Source: Methylococcaceae bacterium (GTDB taxonomy: Bacteria; Pseudomonadota; Gammaproteobacteria; Methylococcales; Methylomonadaceae). From it: a stretch of 6,562 nucleotides of DNA. Position numbers and translations under genes: made by a program. The notes beneath the pieces are model-generated. The model was given only the letters and a program-made list of their open reading frames with translations, ran no database searches and was not told where the DNA came from. Numbering within the stretch: position 1 is the stretch's first letter; each line of letters opens with the position of its first letter. The stretch is from the NCBI GenBank assembly GCA_030699345.1, contig JAUYMX010000249.1, forward strand, positions 1-6,562, in the 5' to 3' direction. Shown here in pieces: positions 1 through 6,562 of this stretch.

Positions 1-65
1 ATTACAGTCACCCGCCCGCCGCTATTCGCATCGCCCACCTGGAAACCACTATGCAGCCTTCATAA
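1..65 (+). CDS. C-terminal end of a probable M48-family metallopeptidase (partial)
   Basis: Only the last 20 codons and the TAA stop (63-65) are in the window, read from base 3. The tail contains YSHPPAAIRIAHLE, which resembles the C-terminal 'SHPP..ERI..L' segment of many M48 (HtpX/Ste24-like) zinc proteases; that segment follows the catalytic domain. The HExxH zinc motif would lie upstream and cannot be seen. An M48 peptidase just upstream of rsgA is, from memory, a recurring arrangement in proteobacteria, which supports the call. The stop overlaps the rsgA start by one base (TAATG), so the two are probably co-transcribed and translationally coupled. The family call rests on a short tail and remains tentative; that this is the end of a real gene is fairly secure because of the overlap. 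Confidence 0.55.
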   Translation, partial: YSHPPAAIRIAHLETTMQPS

Positions 66-949
66 TGGCTGCTCTAAAGGAAGGGCTGGTTATTGCCCAC
101 TTAGGTCAAGATATTGCTGTTGAATCTTCCGGCAATATCTATCTTTGCCAAACCCTTCGGAAGCTTGAAACAGTCGCGGTGGGGGATCGAGTGCTATGGT
201 TGCAATCATCCCCGGATCAAGGTCGCATAGAGGAAATCTTACCTCGACGCTCTGCCTTACTGCGCCCCGCCAGAAACGGTAAAACGCGCCCGGTGGCTGC
301 CAACATTGATAGGGTATATATCGTTTTTGCCACTGAACCTTTCTGCGACTTCCTGTTACTCGATCAATATTTATCAATTTGCGAAAACCGGCACATGGGT
401 GCCGCGCTGGTGCTCAATAAAACCGACTTACCACTATCAGAGGCTATTGAGGAAGAATTACTGGGCTATCAAAAGCTCGGTTATGCGCTGTATCGAGTCA
501 GCGCCACCACCGGCGCTGGAATAGATGACTTGAAAAAAGCGCTTAAAAACCAAGTCAGTATTTTTGCCGGGCAATCGGGAGTGGGCAAATCATCCCTAAC
601 CAACGCGATTCTTCCCGACAAAGCGCTGAAAACTAAAGCAATTTCAGCAACCAGTAAATTGGGGCGGCACACCACCACCGCAGCCACTCTTTACCATTTA
701 CAAGACGGCGGCGATTTAATCGACAGCCCGGGGGTGGCAATTTTCGGCCTAGCCGATCTTTCTGAACAACAACTTGCCCAAGGCTACCTGGAATTTCAAC
801 CATTGCTGGGCAAGTGTAAGTTTAATGACTGCCGACATCTGCAAGATAAAGGCTGTGCGGTGCGCGCAGCCGTTGAAAGCGGCGAAATATCAACGTCGCG
901 TTATCAACGCTTTTTAAAGCTCAGAGAAAAAATGCCGCCATCGCATTGA
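65..949 (+). CDS. rsgA: Ribosome small-subunit-dependent GTPase A (RsgA/YjeQ)
   Basis: This 294-residue protein has the full RsgA architecture at normal length. RsgA is a cytosolic GTPase that binds the 30S subunit late in assembly, checks the decoding centre, and releases on GTP hydrolysis. An N-terminal OB fold (about residues 5-65) precedes a circularly permuted GTPase domain, in which the G4 motif NKTD (118-121) and G5-like SAT (146-148) come before the G1 P-loop GQSGVGKSS (169-177), the G2 region RHTTT (201-205) and G3 DSPG (220-223). This G4-G5-G1-G2-G3 order is diagnostic for the family. The C-terminal zinc site is C251, C256, H258 and C264. The ATG overlaps the stop of the preceding gene and has no good Shine-Dalgarno sequence, so translation probably depends on reinitiation by ribosomes finishing upstream. 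No clear terminator follows the TGA, so some read-through into the next gene is possible. All key residues appear intact. Confidence 0.97.
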   Translation: MAALKEGLVIAHLGQDIAVESSGNIYLCQTLRKLETVAVGDRVLWLQSSPDQGRIEEILPRRSALLRPARNGKTRPVAANIDRVYIVFATEPFCDFLLLDQYLSICENRHMGAALVLNKTDLPLSEAIEEELLGYQKLGYALYRVSATTGAGIDDLKKALKNQVSIFAGQSGVGKSSLTNAILPDKALKTKAISATSKLGRHTTTAATLYHLQDGGDLIDSPGVAIFGLADLSEQQLAQGYLEFQPLLGKCKFNDCRHLQDKGCAVRAAVESGEISTSRYQRFLKLREKMPPSH

Positions 950-1002
950 CACTTTTGTCCGTTTTACAAGCAAAAATCGTCCCTAATCTTCATTTAAAAC
1001 GT

Positions 1003-1008
1003 TAAAAT
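1003..1008 (+). promoter_or_regulatory. Weak candidate -10 element for the oxidoreductase gene
   Basis: TAAAAT matches five of six bases of the sigma70 -10 consensus and lies 61 bases before the chosen ATG in the AT-rich rsgA-oxidoreductase spacer. The hexamer TTAAAA occurs twice here (994-999 and 1002-1007). No good -35 lies 16-18 bases upstream; the only TTGACA-like hexamer, TTTACA at 963-968, is too far away for this -10. An alternative pairing of TTTACA with TAATCT (984-989) has a short 15-base spacer. A promoter in this spacer is plausible, but its exact position is not established. Confidence 0.3.
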
Positions 1009-1068
1009 GGCGCACTTTGTCTATTTAACAGATACAAAACTCATCCCTTGTTACCATTGAGCACAAAA

Positions 1069-4000
1069 ATGACAGCAAAACCGACACTTACCTTAGGCAT
1101 CCCCGGCTTTAATTACCCCGATTTATACGATTCAGCTCGCTTGCAAGATTTGCTCGACGTATTCGATGCCTCGGTTGAACGCCATGACGCGCAGTTACAT
1201 ACTGAATTCCAATCGTACCGGCAACATCAGGGCGAAGGTTTATCACCGGAGCAAATCTCCGACTTATTGGTACGCATGGGACCTTTTGTCGGGCAATTTG
1301 TCGCCAAATTATTTAATGTCAGTGAACAACATCAGGCTCAAGCAATTGCCATTAAAGATGAAATCGATACTGTTTTTACTTATAAAAACGAAATCGTCGA
1401 AAAACTGGCTGTCACTTTTAAAGGCCAGGACACCAGCGAATGGAATATCCCTTCGATTTTGAATCGATTTGATCTGTTGATTGACGCCGGGTTTAACGAA
1501 GCCAATCAAGACGATGACGCTGAACACCGCGTTGCCCGTGTCGGCGCAGCCATTGGCCTACTCTCCAAACATTACAAGTTGCTCGCCAAAGGCAAAGACA
1601 GCGACTACAACACGGCAGATTCAGTTGTAGCTGATCTTCGCAGCAAACTGGCAGTCCACAGTGAAGCCGCCACCGAATTTGCCGATATTATCGCCAATGA
1701 AGATGCCGCCGAGTTCGTCAACGGCCTGACCGACATTGTGCAGCGTTGGAGCTATGTTGCCCAACAAGATAACGATGTTGTCGAAAAATGGCTGAGCTTT
1801 AAATTCCCTAATAAACGTGACTTCGACAATTTGGTCGAGCATGAAGTCGTTGAGCGCGGCCAGTTTACTGCCTGGATGGGCGAGCAAGAACACCGTCGCC
1901 GCCGTGATGGCTTCAAGTTGACTGACCCGCGTTATAACGAAAGACAAACTTTGTCTGAAGTTAATCACTGCATTTACTGCCACGAGCGTGACACCGATTC
2001 CTGCTCGAAAGGCATGCGCAATAAAAAAACCAATACCTTCAAATTGGACCCGCTGGGCGTCACCACCACTGGTTGCCCGTTGGAAGAAAAAATCTCCGAA
2101 ATGCATTTGGTTAAACGCAACGGCGACAACATCGGCGCGCTGGCGATTATCATCATCGATAACCCAATGTGCCCAGGTACCGGCCATCGTATCTGCAACG
2201 AGTGCATGAAAGGCTGTATCTACCAAAAGACCGACCCGGTCAACATCCCGCAAATCGAAACTAATGTGCTAACCGACGTGCTGTTCATGCCTTACGGTTT
2301 TGAAATTTACAGTTTGTTGACTCGCTGGAATCCATTAAACGTCAAACGCCCAACCATGCTGCCTTACAACGGCAAAAATGCGCTGGTAGTGGGCTTGGGG
2401 CCTGCCGGTTACACCATGAGTCATTACTTGCTCAATGAAGGTTTTGGCGTTGCTGCGATTGATGCGTTAAAACTGGAACCATTGCCCGTTGAATTGACCG
2501 GCGACGAAACTCACGCGCCATTGCCGATCGTCGACTTCAAAGATCTTTACGAAGACCTGGACAAACGAATTCTGGCTGGTTTTGGTGGCGTTGCTGAATA
2601 CGGCATTACCGTGCGTTGGGATAAAAACTTCCTGAAAGTTATTTACCTGACCTTGCAAAGACGCGCCGCATTCAGAGCTTATGGCGGCGTTCGTTTTGGC
2701 GGCACATTGACCATTGACGATGCTTGGAACATGGGCTTCGACCATATTTGTGTTGCGTCCGGTGCCGGTCAGCCGACTATTATCGATCTTAAAAACAACC
2801 TGATTCGCGGTATCCGCAAAGCCTCTGACTTTTTGATGGGCCTGCAATTAACTGGTGCGGCAAAAGCTTCATCGCTGGCGAATTTGCAGGTGCGTTTACC
2901 GGCAGGCGTTATCGGCGGCGGTTTAACAGCTATCGATACAGCCACCGAATTGATGGCTTATTACCCGGTACAAGTGGAAAAAATACTGGAGCGCTATGAA
3001 ACGTTAAGTAACGTTTACGGCGAACAAACTGTGCGCAATCGTTACGATCAAGAAGAAACCATCATTCTTGATGAATTCCTGGCGCACGGTAAAGTCATTC
3101 GTGCCGAACGTCAACGTGCTGAAGCCGAAGATGAACTGCCTGACTTCCAGCCGTTAATCGACGAATGGGGTGGCGTCACTCTTTTCTACCGCAAAGGCAT
3201 GCGTGATGCGCCAGCCTACCGTCAAAACCACGAAGAAATCCACGAAGCACTGCAAGAAGGTATCGCGCTGGCTGAAGGCATGAGCCCGAAAAGCGCACTG
3301 GCCGATGAATACGGCCATTTGAACGGTGTGGAATTTGAAAAATTGACATTGGAAGATGGCAAGTGGGTTAAACAAGGCGTTATCACCGTACCATTACGCA
3401 ATCTGTATATTGCTGCCGGAACGTCGCCCAACACGATTTACCAAAGCGAATATCCAGACACCTTTGTAATGGATAAATGGTTCTTCCAACGTTACGAGCC
3501 GGAATTGCAGGACGGCACAGTTCAACTGGTGGCGATGCACGATGAAGCCGCACCTAAACTGGGTAAACCGGCACCGCTGACGTCTTATCAAAAAGACGGC
3601 AAGTTCATCAGCTTTTATGGCGACAACCATCCGGTTTACGCCGGCAACGTGGTCAAAGCGATGGCCAGTGCCAAAGACGGTTACCCTTATGTCGTCGATT
3701 TATTTGCCAAAGAACTGCAACAGTTGAATCCAGCCGAGCAACCGCAACGTGACGCTGCCTTAAAAAACCTGTTCGCTAATTTGGATGATTCCTTTAACGC
3801 CACCATCGTAGCTATTAATAGATTGACTCCGACCATTATCGAAGTTGTCGTTAAGGCACCATTGGCCGCGCAAAAGTTCCACCCAGGCCAATTTTACCGA
3901 CTGCAAAACTACGAAGCCTATGCCCCAGTCGTTGAAGGCACCTCGCTCGCCGCAGAAGGCTTGGCATTAACCGGCGCCGAAGTTGATACCGAAAATGGCA

Positions 4001-4779
4001 CTATCTCATTGATTACGCTAGAAATGGGCTCGTCGTCACGACTGTGCGCGACCTGGAAAGTCGGCGACCCGCTTATCGTGATGGGTGTTACCGGCACGCC
4101 GACCGACATCCCTACCGGTCAAACCGTGTTGTTGATCGGCGGTGGTTTAGGTAATGCGGTATTGTTCTCAATCGGTAAAGCATTACGGGCTGCGGGTAAC
4201 CGGGTTATTTATTTTGCCGGTTACAAATACAACCAGGATGTTTTTAAAGTTGAAGATGTTGAAGCCGCAGCAGATGTGATTATCTGGGCCGTTGATAACA
4301 CGCCGGGCGTCACCCCAATTCAAGCCAACCGCCCGCAAGACAAATCATTTGTCGGCAATATTCTGGAAGCCATGATCGCTTATGGCAAAGGTGAGCTGGG
4401 AGAACAAACCATCTCGTTGGCTGATGTCGATCATCTCGTGGTAATTGGTTCGGACCGAATGATGGCCGCCGTTAAAGATGCGCGTTTTAACGTTCTGAAA
4501 CCGTATTTAACCAAAGCCCATCACGCTATCGGCTCCATCAATTCACCGATGCAGTGCATGATGAAAGGCATCTGCGCCCAGTGTTTGTGTAAACATGTTG
4601 ATGCTGAAACCGGTAAGGAATTCTTCGTATATTCTTGCTACAACCAAGATCAGGATTTAGATAAGGTCGATTTCCCTAACCTGAATGCTCGGCTCCGGCA
4701 AAATAGCGTACAAGAGAAATTATCGAACCTCTGGCTAGACTATTTGCTGGAAAAGCAAAAAGAAACCGCAGTTAATTAA
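1069..4779 (+). CDS. Large single-chain iron-sulfur flavoprotein: GltD/NfnB-like and PyrK/NfnA-like modules fused, with an extra N-terminal domain
   Basis: The 1236-residue protein appears to be a cytosolic NAD(P)-linked oxidoreductase; no signal peptide or membrane span is visible. Residues 1-280 form an unrecognised, probably helical domain. Residues 300-385 carry eight cysteines (C301, C304, C312, C336, C368, C376, C379, C383) spaced like the two [4Fe-4S] sites of the GltD N-terminal domain. An FAD Rossmann motif GLGPAG is at 442-447, a second dinucleotide motif GGGLTAID at 616-623, and a closing FAD motif AAGTSPNT at 782-789. From about 905 a ferredoxin-reductase-like module begins, with flavin motif HPGQFYRL (938-945), NAD(P) motif GGGLGNA (1024-1030), and a terminal [2Fe-2S]-type cysteine group (C1163, C1169, C1172, C1174, C1190). 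This is the domain and cofactor set of NfnB plus NfnA, or SudA plus SudB, in one chain. Substrate and electron acceptor are unknown; a ferredoxin/NAD(P)H transhydrogenase or related role is inferred. ATG 1069 is preferred over TTG 1048 because it is the common codon and TGAG lies 7 bases upstream. A terminator follows directly. Confidence 0.9.
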   Translation: MTAKPTLTLGIPGFNYPDLYDSARLQDLLDVFDASVERHDAQLHTEFQSYRQHQGEGLSPEQISDLLVRMGPFVGQFVAKLFNVSEQHQAQAIAIKDEIDTVFTYKNEIVEKLAVTFKGQDTSEWNIPSILNRFDLLIDAGFNEANQDDDAEHRVARVGAAIGLLSKHYKLLAKGKDSDYNTADSVVADLRSKLAVHSEAATEFADIIANEDAAEFVNGLTDIVQRWSYVAQQDNDVVEKWLSFKFPNKRDFDNLVEHEVVERGQFTAWMGEQEHRRRRDGFKLTDPRYNERQTLSEVNHCIYCHERDTDSCSKGMRNKKTNTFKLDPLGVTTTGCPLEEKISEMHLVKRNGDNIGALAIIIIDNPMCPGTGHRICNECMKGCIYQKTDPVNIPQIETNVLTDVLFMPYGFEIYSLLTRWNPLNVKRPTMLPYNGKNALVVGLGPAGYTMSHYLLNEGFGVAAIDALKLEPLPVELTGDETHAPLPIVDFKDLYEDLDKRILAGFGGVAEYGITVRWDKNFLKVIYLTLQRRAAFRAYGGVRFGGTLTIDDAWNMGFDHICVASGAGQPTIIDLKNNLIRGIRKASDFLMGLQLTGAAKASSLANLQVRLPAGVIGGGLTAIDTATELMAYYPVQVEKILERYETLSNVYGEQTVRNRYDQEETIILDEFLAHGKVIRAERQRAEAEDELPDFQPLIDEWGGVTLFYRKGMRDAPAYRQNHEEIHEALQEGIALAEGMSPKSALADEYGHLNGVEFEKLTLEDGKWVKQGVITVPLRNLYIAAGTSPNTIYQSEYPDTFVMDKWFFQRYEPELQDGTVQLVAMHDEAAPKLGKPAPLTSYQKDGKFISFYGDNHPVYAGNVVKAMASAKDGYPYVVDLFAKELQQLNPAEQPQRDAALKNLFANLDDSFNATIVAINRLTPTIIEVVVKAPLAAQKFHPGQFYRLQNYEAYAPVVEGTSLAAEGLALTGAEVDTENGTISLITLEMGSSSRLCATWKVGDPLIVMGVTGTPTDIPTGQTVLLIGGGLGNAVLFSIGKALRAAGNRVIYFAGYKYNQDVFKVEDVEAAADVIIWAVDNTPGVTPIQANRPQDKSFVGNILEAMIAYGKGELGEQTISLADVDHLVVIGSDRMMAAVKDARFNVLKPYLTKAHHAIGSINSPMQCMMKGICAQCLCKHVDAETGKEFFVYSCYNQDQDLDKVDFPNLNARLRQNSVQEKLSNLWLDYLLEKQKETAVN

Positions 4780-4787
4780 AAGCCTTT

Positions 4788-4819
4788 AAAAAAGAAGCTC
4801 CGAAAGGGGCTTCTTTTTT
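4788..4819 (+). terminator. Rho-independent terminator after the oxidoreductase gene
   Basis: A 14-base-pair stem (4788-4801 with 4806-4819, one T-G wobble) closes on a GAAA tetraloop, and the 3' arm ends in six T. It begins 8 bases after the stop codon. The 5' arm begins with six A, so it could also act on the minus strand, although no minus-strand gene ends here. Confidence 0.94.
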
Positions 4820-4892
4820 GTGAGCGCCGAACCTCGAAAAATCTCCGCCTAGACGTCATAAAAACTTTCAATCAAGTTTAAAACTATCCCGC

Positions 4893-4919
4893 TGACAGAA
4901 TTGACACAATCGCATGACA
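4893..4919 (+). repeat. Three direct TGACA repeats at the promoter
   Basis: TGACA occurs at 4893-4897, 4902-4906 and 4915-4919, a start-to-start spacing of 9 and 13 bases. The third copy forms most of the candidate -35 hexamer. The clustering could mark an activator or repressor site overlapping the promoter, but a five-base word in AT-rich DNA can recur by chance and the spacing is uneven. Confidence 0.35.
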
Positions 4920-4942
4920 AAGCTGGCACGGCTATCTAAAAT
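4914..4942 (+). promoter_or_regulatory. Candidate sigma70 promoter of the cyclase gene
   Basis: ATGACA (4914-4919) and TAAAAT (4937-4942) each match five of six consensus bases and are separated by the optimal 17 bases. It is the best promoter-like pair I found between the terminator and the cyclase start. Transcription would begin near 4949 and give a leader of about 230 bases. A perfect TTGACA at 4901-4906 lies too far upstream to pair with this -10. Confidence 0.5.
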
Positions 4943-4997
4943 GAAAAGACATCTTCCTGGTTACTTATATCTATGCCCAGACTATAAAATTATTAGC

Positions 4998-5021
4998 TAA
5001 ATCAATTAACGCATTGATTTA
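4998..5021. promoter_or_regulatory. Perfect 9-base inverted repeat, possible operator
   Basis: The arms TAAATCAAT (4998-5006) and ATTGATTTA (5013-5021) are exact reverse complements around a 6-base spacer. The site is about 50 bases downstream of the predicted transcription start, which would suit a repressor site. As RNA it would be a weak AT-rich hairpin with no following T run, so it is not a terminator. The arms are inverted relative to an FNR box (TTGAT-N4-ATCAA), so that match fails. The binding factor is unknown. Confidence 0.45.
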
Positions 5022-5180
5022 CCAAAGCCATAGTTCGAACAGAGACGGTAGAAATAAGTTTTTAAAATGTCTATTTATATTACTTGGCATGTTAATTGTT
5101 AGTAGTAATTGACGATTACCGGCAGCATCCTCTCAACTTAAGACTTCCATCTGAATATTGACAACATCTTATAAATTTTG

Positions 5181-6562
5181 ATGCAAAACCAAACCGATGA
5201 AGGCAATATTCACCCCAGCTTTAAAATAAAGGCTCTTGATTTCGTTACACAATTTATTAAACGAATTGAATTGGACACAAAAATAAACTCACTGTTCAGG
5301 TTTTTACAGTTAAAAAAACAACTCTGCACAAGCGAAGCCCAACAGTTAGCTATTTTTGAACAAGCGCCTGTGAGCATTGCTTTTACTGACTTGGCCTTTA
5401 ACCTGCTAAAAACAAACCAACAATTTTTAGAACAATTTGGTTACAAAAAACACGAAATCACTTCACTAAGCGACATTTTTAACCGCGACAATGCAGACAA
5501 AGTTGCGCTACAAAATCACTTACTGGAACAACTTGTTAAGACAGAAACCATTGATGTTGAGCTACCAACCCGGCAATGCAATGGTGATTCAAGCAAGACC
5601 CGTTTCAAAGGCAAAATAATCAACCCATCGTCCAATCCCCAAATCATTTGGATTTTAGAAGACATCACACTTCAGGAATTATCAGCAGCAAACTTGACTC
5701 TTGCGGCTAGCGTTTATCAAGTCTCTGGTGCCGCCATGTTGATTTTGGATGCCCACTACAACATGCTAACTATCAATCCTGCTTTCACAGAAATTACCGG
5801 CTTTAATTTAATTGACATTGAAGGCAAGCCCATTGAAAGGATTTTTGATTTATCGATTAGCCAATCCACTCTCAACGAAATCACTTCGCTGGTCAGTAAA
5901 GATGGGCACTGGCGAGGCGAGCTGCTTATTGGTAGGCAATCTAATCAGCAGTTTCCTGCCATGGTGTTGGTTAATGGCATTAAAAAGGCCGATGGCAGCA
6001 TTAGCCATTACGTGATCATGTTTGTAGATATATCCGATCATAAACAGTTGGAAAATGAGCTTCGATACCACGCAGAAATCGATCCATTAACCAGCTTGCC
6101 CAATAGAAAACTTTTTTTTCAGCGACTAGATACCGCCATAGCATCAGCAAATCGTTTTAACTATAACGTAGCGTTGCTTTATCTTGATTTGGACGGGTTT
6201 AAGCAAATAAATGACAGTTTGGGACATGGTCAAGGCGATAATGTGCTTATTGAAGTCGCTGGACGCTTAATGAACTGTGTACGCGAAGTAGACACCGTGG
6301 CGCGACTGGGCGGTGATGAATTTGTAGTCATCTTAAACGGCACATCCAAAGAATTGATCACCGAAACAGCACAACGTATTCTCGATTCACTGACCATGAC
6401 AGTAAACGAAAATAATATTGAACTACCGGTATCAGCCAGCATCGGCATAGCTATTTACCCTGAAGACAATACCAATCCACTCATGCTATTAAAATTCGCC
6501 GATGAGGCGATGTACAGGGCAAAATACAAAGGCAAACGCCAATTTTGCTGGCATGGCTATTT
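5181..6562 (+). CDS. PAS-PAS-GGDEF diguanylate cyclase (C-terminus beyond window; possibly with EAL domain)
   Basis: The 460 visible residues encode a soluble sensor/cyclase that would make c-di-GMP from two GTP. After a hydrophilic leader (1-52) come a first, divergent PAS domain (about 53-165) and a second PAS domain (about 172-290) with NPAFTEITGF and the GHWRGE motif (242-247), then a GGDEF domain starting at DPLTSLPNR (301-309). Catalytic features look intact: metal-binding D336 in DLDGFKQIND (336-345), and GGDEF at 377-381. RxxD (368-371) sits exactly five residues before GGDEF, the normal inhibitory I-site for product feedback. No membrane segment is seen, so the signal is probably cytosolic (ligand, redox or oxygen through PAS), but no cofactor-binding residue could be assigned. 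ATG 5181 is the first ATG after an in-frame stop at 5172-5174; the Shine-Dalgarno sequence is poor. The frame is still open at the window end, just after the cyclase fold, so an EAL domain, common in this architecture, may follow. Confidence 0.93.
   Translation, partial: MQNQTDEGNIHPSFKIKALDFVTQFIKRIELDTKINSLFRFLQLKKQLCTSEAQQLAIFEQAPVSIAFTDLAFNLLKTNQQFLEQFGYKKHEITSLSDIFNRDNADKVALQNHLLEQLVKTETIDVELPTRQCNGDSSKTRFKGKIINPSSNPQIIWILEDITLQELSAANLTLAASVYQVSGAAMLILDAHYNMLTINPAFTEITGFNLIDIEGKPIERIFDLSISQSTLNEITSLVSKDGHWRGELLIGRQSNQQFPAMVLVNGIKKADGSISHYVIMFVDISDHKQLENELRYHAEIDPLTSLPNRKLFFQRLDTAIASANRFNYNVALLYLDLDGFKQINDSLGHGQGDNVLIEVAGRLMNCVREVDTVARLGGDEFVVILNGTSKELITETAQRILDSLTMTVNENNIELPVSASIGIAIYPEDNTNPLMLLKFADEAMYRAKYKGKRQFCWHGY

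Larger units (their letters stand above)
4820..5180. other. 361-base non-coding region between terminator and cyclase gene
   Basis: The region is AT-rich with stops in all forward frames, and no RNA gene was recognised. The longest ATG-started forward frame I noticed is 19 codons (4941-5000); its ATG overlaps the candidate -10, so it is unlikely to be translated. It holds a promoter candidate (4914-4942), three TGACA repeats (4893-4919) and a perfect inverted repeat (4998-5021). If the promoter is used, the cyclase mRNA has a leader of about 230 bases, long enough for post-transcriptional control. Confidence 0.7.

Noticed and set aside
954..975. TTTTG/CAAAA inverted repeat after rsgA as a terminator.
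   Set aside because: It has only five AT-rich base pairs, a large loop and no T run, so it is too weak to call.
1048..1068. TTG at 1048 as the oxidoreductase start, adding seven residues.
   Set aside because: It is a rare start codon with no Shine-Dalgarno sequence; ATG 1069 has TGAG 7 bases upstream and begins the more natural N-terminus.
1621..2253. A 210-codon minus-strand open frame inside the oxidoreductase gene.
   Set aside because: It lies wholly antisense to a strongly supported coding region with clear cofactor motifs, and its translation shows no recognisable domain.
4924..4940. Possible sigma54 promoter: TGGCACG at 4924-4930 is a perfect -24 element.
   Set aside because: The invariant GC of the -12 element is missing at the required spacing; the bases there are TA. 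A sigma70-type reading of the same region fits better.
4905..4985. Possible c-di-GMP (GEMM-I) riboswitch, because ACAAAGC followed by GCACGGCTATC loosely resembles the 3' core and a GGDEF gene is downstream.
   Set aside because: The GCAAACC segment, the GNRA tetraloop hairpin and the second conserved helix are not recognisable. The stretch also overlaps the promoter candidate. A covariance-model scan (Rfam RF01051) would settle it.
4941..5000. A 19-codon ATG frame in the intergenic region.
   Set aside because: There is no ribosome binding site, its ATG overlaps the candidate -10, and its length is expected by chance.

Overview
The window looks like chromosomal DNA from a moderate-GC proteobacterium. 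An M48-type peptidase end abutting rsgA, PAS-GGDEF signalling and a single-chain GltD/PyrK-type flavoprotein fit a gamma- or betaproteobacterium. A methylotroph or methanotroph is a guess from general resemblance only; no marker gene for that lifestyle is present. All recognised genes are on the + strand, and no insertion sequence, tRNA, rRNA or CRISPR array was seen.

Layout. Bases 1-65 hold the last 20 codons of an upstream gene, probably an M48-family metallopeptidase. Its stop shares one base with the start of rsgA (65-949), a complete circularly permuted GTPase of 30S ribosome maturation. A 119-base spacer leads to the main gene (1069-4779), which encodes a 1236-residue cytosolic iron-sulfur flavoprotein. 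From N to C terminus it has an unrecognised, probably helical domain of about 280 residues, a GltD/NfnB/SudA-like module (eight cysteines for two [4Fe-4S] clusters, an FAD Rossmann fold, an NAD(P) Rossmann fold), and a PyrK/NfnA/SudB-like ferredoxin-reductase module ending in a cysteine-rich [2Fe-2S] motif. The gene closes with a strong rho-independent terminator (4788-4819).

After a 361-base non-coding region comes a PAS-PAS-GGDEF diguanylate cyclase gene (5181 to the window end, incomplete). That region holds a good sigma70-type promoter candidate, three TGACA repeats and a perfect 9-base inverted repeat. The cyclase has an intact active site and an RxxD inhibitory site, and may continue into an EAL domain beyond the window.

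The genes appear to form three transcription units: peptidase-rsgA, the oxidoreductase (own promoter or partial read-through from rsgA), and the cyclase. No functional link between them is evident. The item most worth follow-up is the oxidoreductase. It carries in one chain the cofactor-binding modules that Nfn transhydrogenases and Sud-type enzymes split between two subunits, plus an extra N-terminal domain, an insertion in the NAD(P) domain and unusual cysteine spacing at the [2Fe-2S] site.
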